The translations under genes and the position numbers were made by a program. Shown here piece after piece: positions 1-6,977 of a DNA stretch of 64,000 nucleotides (position 1 is its first letter; each line of letters opens with the position of its first letter). Origin of the DNA: Bradyrhizobium sp. BR13661. GTDB lineage: Bacteria > Pseudomonadota > Alphaproteobacteria > Rhizobiales > Xanthobacteraceae. Below the pieces are notes generated by a model that made no database searches, was not told the origin of the DNA, and was given only the letters and a program-made list of their open reading frames with translations. The stretch lies in the NCBI RefSeq assembly GCF_029892425.1, contig NZ_JARXWB010000004.1:1-64000 (forward strand), read 5' to 3'.

Positions 1-99
1 CCATGCCGGCCTCCCATCCAGCCAGCACGGTGAATCAGAAACAGGCTGATTTGGGAATCCCAAATCGATTCAGACTAACCCCATCCCGCTTTAGCACCC

Positions 100-264
100 G
101 ACCTCGGCCCCGAAGGCGGCGACGGCGGCGGCGAGATCGTCGCCTGGGGCCCGCCCGAAGACATCGCCAAGGCACCGCGGAGCTACACCGGAAAATTCCT
201 GGAGCCGGTGCTGAAGAAGGCGCGCAAGCCGAAGCGAAGGAGCACGAGCGAAGCGGCGGAGTAG
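100..264 (+). pseudogene. uvrA: uvrA 3'-end fragment (last ~54 codons)
   Basis: The reading frame matches the extreme C-terminus of excinuclease ABC subunit A: it opens with [17 protein letters not shown], the signature after the second ABC ATPase core of UvrA, and ends in the lysine/arginine-rich tail [16 protein letters not shown] before TAG at 262. Resemblance stops abruptly near base 100; upstream the frame meets a TAA at 76 and the sequence is unrelated to UvrA. No start codon or ribosome site fits, so this is a detached 3' end of a roughly 990-residue gene. It probably marks a duplication, insertion or deletion edge. The family call is firm; the cause is inference. Confidence 0.8.
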
Positions 265-311
265 CCATTACTCATCAACCGCCTCGACCGCCAATGAACA
301 GGTCCTGCTCG

Positions 312-824
312 TTAGCGCCGCCGCTCCAGTTGTTGAGCTGCGGCCTTTCGTAGAAAGGCATCTCCAGAGTTGGCAAGCATCGTGAGCCTCACGCAGGCGT
401 CGTTGCTTGCCAATTTTCCGAGTGCCCAAATTGCTTTGCTGGCTAAAGCTCGGCTCTCATCAAACTCTAGATATCTCGGTATCCATTGAGCTGCTCGAAA
501 TAGGGCTTCAGCTACATTCGGACTTTTTATCTCATCTAGCGCCTCAACTACGTTCTCGTGGCTATGATGCCATTCCGCATCCACCAACTGGCAGAGAATA
601 TCCGCATGCTCCGGAGCGAAACCAAACGTGAACCCGACGATCAGTGCGCAATCTAAATCCCTCGCGTTCTGAACTTGGTATGCTTCTTGGAGCCAATTTA
701 AGGCCAGCTTGCCGCATTCGACGGCAGAAGGGAATTGGCGCAAGAACTCTTCCTTCGATATCCGTCTCAAGCCCGTGGGATGGATCATCAAGTCCTGACA
801 AAGATTGCGTTGTTCTTCCGTCAT
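312..824 (-). CDS. HEAT-like helical repeat protein, unknown function
   Basis: 170 residues beginning MTEEQRNLCQ. The ATG at 824 is preferred over a TTG one codon upstream; AGGAAA lies about 10 bases before it. There is no signal peptide or membrane segment. The second half is a run of amphipathic helices with the spacing of HEAT or Armadillo repeats (around ENVVEALDEI, ESRALASKAIWALGKLA, DAFLRKAAAQQLERR), which usually serve as a protein-binding scaffold. No catalytic motif is visible. It stands alone between the uvrA fragment and a broken phosphatase gene, and its GC content is lower than that of most genes here, which suggests accessory DNA. The fold assignment is moderate and the function unknown. 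Confidence 0.6.
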   Translation of the reverse strand: MTEEQRNLCQDLMIHPTGLRRISKEEFLRQFPSAVECGKLALNWLQEAYQVQNARDLDCALIVGFTFGFAPEHADILCQLVDAEWHHSHENVVEALDEIKSPNVAEALFRAAQWIPRYLEFDESRALASKAIWALGKLASNDACVRLTMLANSGDAFLRKAAAQQLERRR

Positions 825-896
825 CAATTAGGTTTCCTACGCGATTTCCTCTGTTTACATCATCTGCATTTGAAGTCCCGACTGTACCGTATTTTC

Positions 897-1553
897 ATGC
901 CCTACTCCCTCGCCATCTTCGACCTCGACGGCACCCTGGTCGACAGCTTCCCCTGGTTCCTGCGCACCATCAACGACGTCGCCGACCGCTTCGGCTTTCG
1001 GCGCGTCACTGAAGAGGATGTCGAGGAGCTGCGGCATGCCTCGACGCGCGAGATCCTCAGCCGGCTGGAGGTGCCGGTGTAGAAGCTGCCGGCGATCGCA
1101 CGCTATGCGCGGCGGCTGAAGGGTGAAGCAGCGGCGGAGATTCCCCTGTTTGAGGGGGCCGAGGCGATGCTGCGGACGCTGGCGGTGAACGGCGTGCAGC
1201 TCGCGCTGGTCACGTCCGACAGCGAGGGCAATGCGCGGCAAAAGCTCGGCGCGTCGGCCGCGCTCTTCTCGCAGTTCGACTGCGCGGCGTCGTTGTTCGG
1301 CAAGGCTGCGAAATTTCGCCGTGTGATCCGGCGCGCCGGCGTCGTCCCTGATAACGTGATTTCCATAGGCGACGAGGTCCGCGACATCGAAGCGGCGCGC
1401 GCGGTGGGTATTGCCTGCGGCGCGGTCGGCTGGGGTTATGCGGCGCCAGCCGCATTGCGAGCGCTTGCGCCGGATCACATGTTCGCGCAGATGGATGAGA
1501 TCGCGGATGCCTTATGCGGGACCGTAGGGTGGATTAGCCGAGCAGATGCATAA
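897..1553 (+). pseudogene. HAD-family phosphatase with in-frame amber codon
   Basis: The frame from ATG 897 reads as a haloacid dehalogenase-type hydrolase of the phosphoglycolate phosphatase group: motif I is FDLDGTLVDS near residue 7, motif II is LVTSDSE, the motif III lysine lies in GKAAKF, and motif IV is SIGDEVRDIEAA. A TAG at 1080-1082 interrupts the frame at residue 62, where relatives are likely to carry tryptophan (VPVxKLP), so one TGG to TAG change explains it. Downstream the frame stays open and conserved to TAA 1551, so the lesion is recent or a sequencing error. The last ~10 residues are read from a dispersed repeat, so the original C-terminus has been replaced. Confidence 0.75.
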
Positions 1554-1633
1554 GATGCATCTGCTCGGCGTAATCCGCCATCTTACCCTGCAGATCGAAG
1601 AACGGCGGATTACGCTGCGCTAATCCGCCCTAC
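1524..1633. repeat. Dispersed palindromic repeat (GTAGGGTGGATTA ... TAATCCGCCCTAC)
   Basis: The 110-base element is bounded by GTAGGGTGGATTAG and its near-complement CTAATCCGCCCTAC. Inside the left end is a perfect 15-base inverted repeat, GCCGAGCAGATGCAT at 1537-1551 and ATGCATCTGCTCGGC at 1555-1569, with a 3-base loop; a second GGCGGATTACGC block precedes the right end. Repeats with GTAGGGTGG termini are scattered through many Bradyrhizobium and other proteobacterial genomes; that is recall, not a search. It supplies the stop codon of the preceding phosphatase frame. Confidence 0.7.
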
Positions 1634-2490
1634 GCATGCACAATCCCTTGCGTTACCCGACGGGCAAAACACGCAACATCGCGGTCAACGCCCTCAGAGC
1701 GAAATAATTCGCTTTACTAGAATTCGGAAATACATCATCTTGCGACCATCCCAACCCGGTCCGAGGGGCGTATCGCGATCGTCACGACATGCGGGTGGGA
1801 TGTGGTGGACGCGGGCCGCATCGGCGCAATCAGGTTTTGCAGGGCGGGAAACCGTGAGCGAGACCCTCGCGCAAACGACCGGTGCGATCTGCGTACGGCA
1901 AAATCGTGTGGTCCTGGCGCCCGGAGTCTGCGCGCCAAGTCTTGTGGTGATGCGCATGGCCCAACCGGGTCCGCGCATCAGTTATCCGCTAGGCGACGGG
2001 GGCAATAGTGCATCGCTCCCCGGGGAGATCACGACATAAGCCGTCAACCCACTGCGCAGGGAAGGCCGTGTGTTGGGCTTCACCTGTATGCCGCTGTGCA
2101 GCTCTCTCGTAGCGCAACTTCGCACAGTGGACCGCGGGTGCCAGCCGGCGCCCGGCCTTCCCTGCGCCCTCGGCACCTTCGAGGGCAATGACATCAGTCA
2201 AGCTCGGGCGCAAGCTGCCGCGAGGATGCGAAGCCGTGTCCGGTTTCAAGCGCCAAGCGCAGGTCGAAGCTTGCGCGGGGCTTGCGTGAGGGGCTGCTCG
2301 ATGCGGCGCTTGGACGCGATCGCCCTCTCCGTCCGTTGCAGAATCGCTATAACGATTGGAAACAATGTTTCTGCGTGCTGGCATGAGGCCAGTCGACTGC
2401 CTTGCGACCCGGCAATGACTGACGGACGTCCAAGACCCTTCAAAAGACCTCCCGACAAGACCCCCGTCAACTCCCGCCGAGCCGTCAGGA
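1634..2490. other. Gene-free region (about 0.86 kb)
   Basis: Open frames exist on both strands, but none has a convincing ribosome site, known motif or sensible amino-acid composition (they are Arg/Pro/Ser/Cys-rich, as expected of GC-rich noncoding DNA). The only structure I see is the inverted repeat at 2054-2167. The segment before 2490 should hold the promoter of the DUF1217 gene, but no clear -35/-10 pair stands out. Confidence 0.5.
2054..2167. repeat. Long-loop perfect 15-bp inverted repeat
   Basis: GCGCAGGGAAGGCCG at 2054-2068 is exactly complementary to CGGCCTTCCCTGCGC at 2153-2167, with an 84-base loop. The arms could pair in RNA or be the remnant ends of a small mobile element. I recall similar sequence from Bradyrhizobium intergenic regions, which favours a dispersed repeat; that is not verified. 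Confidence 0.55.
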
Positions 2491-2497
2491 AGTGCCC

Positions 2498-4567
2498 ATG
2501 GTGTCCACCAATATCAGCTACAGCTCCATCGCGCGCAATCTCACGCAGTCCCTGACGCGGGTGGCGCAGCAACCGGACGTCTCGCGGGAGGCGGCCTATT
2601 ACAAGGCCAATATCGGCAAGGTGCATAGCGTCGACGATCTGATAAAGGACTATCGCCTGTATCACTACGTCACGAAAGCCTATGGCCTGGAAGACATGGC
2701 CTACGCCAAGGCGTTCATGAGGAAAGTGCTGCAGAGCGATCTGTCGGACCCAAAGAGCTTCGCCAACACGCTGATCGACAAACGCTACCGGGAGTTCGCC
2801 GCGGCTTTTTCCTTCGGCGGCGGCGAAACCAAGGTTGCGCAAACGGGAAGCCAGACCGACGAGATGATCGGGCTCTACACGGCGGCGATGAAGAGCAATG
2901 TCGATGCCGTGGCCGCCGACACGGCTTACTACAATGCCAAAATTGGCAGCGTGACCAATGTCGACCAGTTGCTCAACGACGATCGCCTTCGCAATTATGT
3001 CGCCTCGGCATTCGGGATCGACCAGAGCAAATGGCCGCGTGACACGATCAAGCAGGTCCTGTCCAGCGATCCCTCCGATCCGAACAGCTACGTCAATGTC
3101 ACTTTCAAGTCTCAGCTGGGCGGCCTGAACGCCCAGCTGGCTCAAGCCAAGTCGGATGCGTCAGACGCCAGCTCCAAGATTGCCGGCTACACGGCGCAGC
3201 TCTCGCAGCCCGGCGCCGACGTCGCCAAGTTGAACGTCCAGATCCTGGTCGAGAAATATCGCCTGCAGTCGGCGGTGAGCAGCATATCCAGCAGCAACGA
3301 CGCGATCGCGACGACGGGGCGGTTCATCGATCTCGCCGGCGCGTTCGCGTTTTCGTCCGACGGGTCGCTGCCGGCGGGGACACCTGCGCAGACCGCGGCA
3401 AACATTGCAGCCACGAACAAGAGCTTCGACGACAGCAAGTCGGCGGTTTATGCGGCGGCAAGCCCGCTGCAGGAAGCCCTGCTGGCCACGCAGTTCAAAA
3501 AGTTCATCCCCAATGTGACGTCAATCCAAACGCTCTTGTCCACTTCAGGCGCATATAATTTTGCACTTTCAGCCGTCGGCCTCGATCCCACGCAAGTCCC
3601 GCAGTCGACCGTGAAGGCCGTTCTCGAAAGCGACCTCGGCGACCCCAAGAGCTACGTCTACACGCTCAAGGACGATCGATATGTCAAGCTCGCACGCGCG
3701 TTCAATTTCGACGCCAAGGGCAATCTGACGACGCCGCTGGCGGCGCAGGATTCCGCCGAAATCCTCGATACCGCCAAGAACTACATCATTGCGAAGTTGA
3801 AGTTTGCCAGCGCGCAGGACCAGGCAAAAATCAAGACTCAAGCCCAGAAGGACGCATCGGCCTATCAACAGTCGATCGGTGGCATCAAGAACGTTTCCGA
3901 TCTGCTCACCAACAGGAAGCTGGTCGACTTCGTTCTTGTCGCCAAGGGTCTGGACCCCTCGAAGGTGAGCACTGCCTATCTGAAGAAAATCTTCGCCTCT
4001 GATCTGAACGACCCCAAAAGCTTCGCGAACACGGAGAGCGACCCGCGCTTCGCCGAGATCGCGGCGTCATTCAATTTCGACAAGAACGGCAACGTCGCGC
4101 GTCTGCCGATGACGGGGCCGCAGAAGCGCGACCAGTACCTCGCAACGCAAAAGAACTATCTCGAGCAAAGCCTGGAGCAGCAGCAGGGCGACACGAATCC
4201 CGGTGTGCGTCTAGCGCTGTATTTCCAGCGGATGGCGGGGCACATCACGTCCGCCTTCGACATTCTTGCCGACAAGGCTCTTTCGGAGGTGTTTCGGACA
4301 ACCTTCGACTTGCCCGATCAGATGGCGTCGATGCAGATCGACCAGCAGGCCAAGATCGTGGAAAAATACCTCAACCTCAAAGACCTCGGCGATCCCTCAA
4401 AGGTTGCCAAGTTGCTCAGCCGCTTCTCGGCCATGTACGACGCAAAGAACGCCAGCCAGACCTATTCGCCGGTCCTCGATCTTTTTCAGGGATCAAGCTC
4501 GGGGACGTCAGGCATCAGTGACTCGACCTATCTGGCGATGGCGAAAATGCGCGCCAGTCCGTGGTGA
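2498..4567 (+). CDS. Multi-repeat DUF1217 protein
   Basis: 689 residues. ATG 2498 is chosen because AGGAAG lies 5-6 bases upstream; a GTG two codons earlier overlaps that site. The protein has four copies of the DUF1217 unit (IGxVxxVDxLLxDxRLxxYVxxAxGLD, then VLxSDLxDPKSFAN and RYxxFAxAFNFD), near residues 34-106, 144-288, 333-405 and 453-526. Copy 2 is split by an Ala/Gln/Ser-rich, probably coiled-coil insertion at about 205-275. The tail (540-689) is helical. There is no signal peptide. DUF1217 proteins occur near flagellar genes in rhizobia, so a flagellum-related role is possible, but no flagellar genes are nearby. Confidence 0.8.
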   Translation: MVSTNISYSSIARNLTQSLTRVAQQPDVSREAAYYKANIGKVHSVDDLIKDYRLYHYVTKAYGLEDMAYAKAFMRKVLQSDLSDPKSFANTLIDKRYREFAAAFSFGGGETKVAQTGSQTDEMIGLYTAAMKSNVDAVAADTAYYNAKIGSVTNVDQLLNDDRLRNYVASAFGIDQSKWPRDTIKQVLSSDPSDPNSYVNVTFKSQLGGLNAQLAQAKSDASDASSKIAGYTAQLSQPGADVAKLNVQILVEKYRLQSAVSSISSSNDAIATTGRFIDLAGAFAFSSDGSLPAGTPAQTAANIAATNKSFDDSKSAVYAAASPLQEALLATQFKKFIPNVTSIQTLLSTSGAYNFALSAVGLDPTQVPQSTVKAVLESDLGDPKSYVYTLKDDRYVKLARAFNFDAKGNLTTPLAAQDSAEILDTAKNYIIAKLKFASAQDQAKIKTQAQKDASAYQQSIGGIKNVSDLLTNRKLVDFVLVAKGLDPSKVSTAYLKKIFASDLNDPKSFANTESDPRFAEIAASFNFDKNGNVARLPMTGPQKRDQYLATQKNYLEQSLEQQQGDTNPGVRLALYFQRMAGHITSAFDILADKALSEVFRTTFDLPDQMASMQIDQQAKIVEKYLNLKDLGDPSKVAKLLSRFSAMYDAKNASQTYSPVLDLFQGSSSGTSGISDSTYLAMAKMRASPW

Positions 4568-4622
4568 GCGGCCACCAATTCTGCTTGAATGAAAACCGAA
4601 GTCTCTCTTGTCCAAAGTCCGA

Positions 4623-4910
4623 TCACGCCGCGTCGGCAGGCCTCACTCGCCGCGCGATTTCCGCACCCTTCTCCCGCTCCACGACGCCGATATCGTACTG
4701 CCCTTGAAGATCCAGCCAAAATTGCGGGCTATTGCCGAAATAGCGACCAAGCCGCACCGCGGTGTCTGCCGAAATACCCCGGCGCGCATTCAGAATATCG
4801 GTGATCCGCCCCGACGGAACGCCGATGTCGAGCGAAAGCTTGTTCGCGCTGAGGCCGCGCGCGACCAATTCGCGTTTGAGTAACCGTCCGGGATGAACGA
4901 GTGGAGCCAT
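4623..4910 (-). CDS. higA: HigA-family antitoxin
   Basis: 95 residues with the HigA signature: an N-terminal HPGRLLKREL segment, then an XRE-type helix-turn-helix (LSANKLSLDIGVPSGRITDI, NARRGISADTAVRLGRYFG) and the SPQFWLDLQGQYD motif typical of this family. HigA neutralises the partner mRNA interferase and represses their shared promoter. It starts 5 bases after the end of the toxin gene, giving the usual higBA order (toxin first). The acidic and charged tail is intact. Confidence in family is high; whether the system is active is not known. Confidence 0.92.
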   Translation of the reverse strand: MAPLVHPGRLLKRELVARGLSANKLSLDIGVPSGRITDILNARRGISADTAVRLGRYFGNSPQFWLDLQGQYDIGVVEREKGAEIARRVRPADAA

Positions 4911-4915
4911 GGACG

Positions 4916-5203
4916 TCAGCCTTTATGATAGTCGATGATCTCTACCTCGTAGGCGTCGCCCTTGCTGAATTCGAAACAGATGCGCCACCGCTCATTGACC
5001 GTCATTGCCCATTGTCCTTTGCGATCGCCCTTCAGTTTGTGCAGTCCAACACTCTTCAGCGGGCTTAGATCCCCGAGCGATTTCGCGAAATTCAGTGCGA
5101 GCAATAACTCAGCCGCCGCCTCGAAATCGAGTCCGCGAAACTGGTTCGGATGCTCGCCATCCCAGACCTTGCGGCTCGACGAATTCCGCCAAGATCTGAT
5201 CAT
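4916..5203 (-). CDS. higB: HigB-type RelE-fold toxin
   Basis: 95 residues of the RelE/HigB family, which cleaves mRNA on the ribosome. It shows the family pattern: a central LHKLKGDRKGQWAMTVNERWRICFEF block with basic and aromatic residues, and the conserved C-terminal EVEIIDYHKG. Its length matches intact HigB proteins. It is the first gene of a two-gene operon with the antitoxin directly downstream on the same strand. A COG3910-type ATPase gene lies just upstream on the same strand, separated by about 46 bases; a link is not shown. Confidence 0.9.
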   Translation of the reverse strand: MIRSWRNSSSRKVWDGEHPNQFRGLDFEAAAELLLALNFAKSLGDLSPLKSVGLHKLKGDRKGQWAMTVNERWRICFEFSKGDAYEVEIIDYHKG

Positions 5204-5249
5204 GGCAAAACCATACTACGGAAACCGGTGAAGGACAATGACTGGTACA

Positions 5250-6017
5250 TTATTCCGCCAGCGTCGCTTGGACGAAGCCCCGCGGGTCGGCGCAAAACTC
5301 TCGCATGACCCGATAGTGGTCCGTCTGCTCCACTGTTGTTGGCTCCAAGCCATATTTGCCGAGCCGCAGGAGTTGTGCATTAGGATAGGCCATCAGCAGT
5401 GGCGCATGGGTCGCCATGATCACCTGGCAGATGCGCGAGTCCTCCATGCGACGCAGCAGCTTCAAGAATTCGATCTGACGCGCAGGCGACAGCGCGGATT
5501 CCGGCTCGTCGAAGATGAAAATGCCCTGGCGCTGGCAGCGTTCTTCGAAGAAGCGCAGGAACCCTTCGCCGTGCGAGTGCGACAGGAAATCGGGCCCGAC
5601 CTGACCAGCGTCACGCGCGGCCTTGTCCAGATAACGCGCGACCGAGAAGAAGCTCTCGGCGCGAAAGAACCAGCCGTTGGTGATCTTCGGCAGCCAGCTC
5701 GCACGCAGCGCCTTGGAAAGCTGGCCGCCCATCCTCTCGCGTGCCTCCGAGTGATCGACCGGCATGTAGCCCTTGCCTCCACCGGCATCGTCATAGCCGG
5801 CGAGCGCCGCAATGCCCTCGAGGATCGTCGACTTCCCGGTGCCGTTCTCGCCAACGATGATTGTGATCGCGGCCTCGAAGTTGATCTCGAAATCATCGGG
5901 AAAGATGGGCAGACAAAACGGATAGGTCTCGCGATCGTGGACTTGCGACGGATTGAGCCAGACTCGCTTCAGATACGGCGCAGGCAGGTTGATCGTCCGA
6001 TAGCCTCTCCGCGCCAT
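5250..6017 (-). CDS. AAA/ABC-type ATPase (COG3910-like)
   Basis: 255 residues from ATG 6017, chosen because GGAGG sits 6 bases upstream; two longer starts lack such a site. Walker A is VGENGTGKST, Walker B is GIFIFDEPESALSP with the ABC-type D-loop, and the switch histidine is in MATHAPLLMAYPNAQLLRL. The N-terminal RVWLNPSQVHDRETYPFCLP is typical of the COG3910 group of predicted ATPases. These are single-domain SMC/Rad50-like ATPases without membrane parts and their role is not established. The adjacent HigBA raises the idea of an accessory or defence setting, but nothing in the protein proves it. Confidence 0.8.
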   Translation of the reverse strand: MARRGYRTINLPAPYLKRVWLNPSQVHDRETYPFCLPIFPDDFEINFEAAITIIVGENGTGKSTILEGIAALAGYDDAGGGKGYMPVDHSEARERMGGQLSKALRASWLPKITNGWFFRAESFFSVARYLDKAARDAGQVGPDFLSHSHGEGFLRFFEERCQRQGIFIFDEPESALSPARQIEFLKLLRRMEDSRICQVIMATHAPLLMAYPNAQLLRLGKYGLEPTTVEQTDHYRVMREFCADPRGFVQATLAE

Positions 6018-6107
6018 TTGCAGCCTCCATCCCTTCATGTCCAAGAGAACATAACAGGAACATTGAGATTGCAAAGAGGTATCTTGCACCCCGTCCGTGC
6101 GCAGAAG

Positions 6108-6968
6108 CTACTCCAAGACATCGAGCACCAGCTCCATCGTCATCAGCACGGGATTGTCGCCGCGGATCAGGCGGCCCTCCGCAATGCCTCCGGTGTAGTC
6201 GATCAGCGCGACATCGAGCGCGGCCTCAAGCGCACCGGAGGCAGTCGGCGCAATCGTCCCGGCCGATATCGCGAGCTCCGTGGCGAACGGCTCGATCACG
6301 CCGCCATGGGCGAAGCGCGCACCGATGGTCGAACCGACACCGCCGTGGATCTTTGCACGCGCAATGCCCTTTGCACGGCAGAAGGCTTCGAGGCAGCCTG
6401 CAAAGTCCTGATTGGGCCGCAGCCGCAGCGCGAAGGCGCGGCTCGTCGTGCGTGCACCGCTGCTCGCAGAGGCTACCGGTCCGAACAGCTTGAAATTTGT
6501 CTCGGGATCGGGATCGGCAGCGAACATCGCACCGTCCACGCCGAAGGCCTGGACCTCGAACGGCTCGGCAACAACAGTCTCGTCCGGCAGCATGTGGCCG
6601 CCGCTCGCCTTGCCATCCGCCTCGGTCCACAGCCCGTGGCAATGAAAGAACGGCGCGCCGTCGCGCGTGCCGAGCGTCATGCTGCCGAGCCTGGTGCGCG
6701 TCACACCGGCAGGGCGATACGTGTCACTGTAAAACGCTGCGTTCTCGCCAGTCTTCGACAATGCCGGCATAACATAGCCGAACGGCCCGAGCGCGCCGAG
6801 CGTGAAATTCAGCACGCCGCCGGCAAAACCTTCCGCGGCAAGACCGCGGCGCGCGGCTTCGAGCAGCGGCAGGCCGGCCTCAAGCCTGAACGAAAAGGCG
6901 CGCCCCCTCGCCTCGACCCACTGGATACGCTCGGTGACCGGCGCGCCGGGCTGCTTGATGCTCCGCAT
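6108..6968 (-). CDS. Tandem DUF296/PPC-domain protein
   Basis: 286 residues with two copies of the PPC (DUF296) fold. Copy 1 is about residues 22-150, with LLEAARRGLAAEGFAGGVL, LGSMTLGTRDGAPFFHCHG and the GGHMLPDETVVAEPFEVQAF motif of the family. Copy 2, about 180-286, is more diverged, with KIHGGVGSTIGARFAHGG and EGRLIRGDNPVLMTMELVLD. Plants fuse this domain to AT-hooks; bacterial copies are usually single and of unknown function, with a conserved His cluster. The gene starts 9 bases after the acyl-CoA synthetase, so the two are co-transcribed. A metabolite-binding or hydrolase role linked to the synthetase product is plausible but unproven. Confidence 0.8.
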   Translation of the reverse strand: MRSIKQPGAPVTERIQWVEARGRAFSFRLEAGLPLLEAARRGLAAEGFAGGVLNFTLGALGPFGYVMPALSKTGENAAFYSDTYRPAGVTRTRLGSMTLGTRDGAPFFHCHGLWTEADGKASGGHMLPDETVVAEPFEVQAFGVDGAMFAADPDPETNFKLFGPVASASSGARTTSRAFALRLRPNQDFAGCLEAFCRAKGIARAKIHGGVGSTIGARFAHGGVIEPFATELAISAGTIAPTASGALEAALDVALIDYTGGIAEGRLIRGDNPVLMTMELVLDVLE

Positions 6969-6977
6969 GCGCTGCGC

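Noticed and set aside
2070..2555. Possible 161-residue protein in the gene-free stretch
   Set aside because: No ribosome site, no motif, and it runs through the inverted repeat and the start of the DUF1217 gene.
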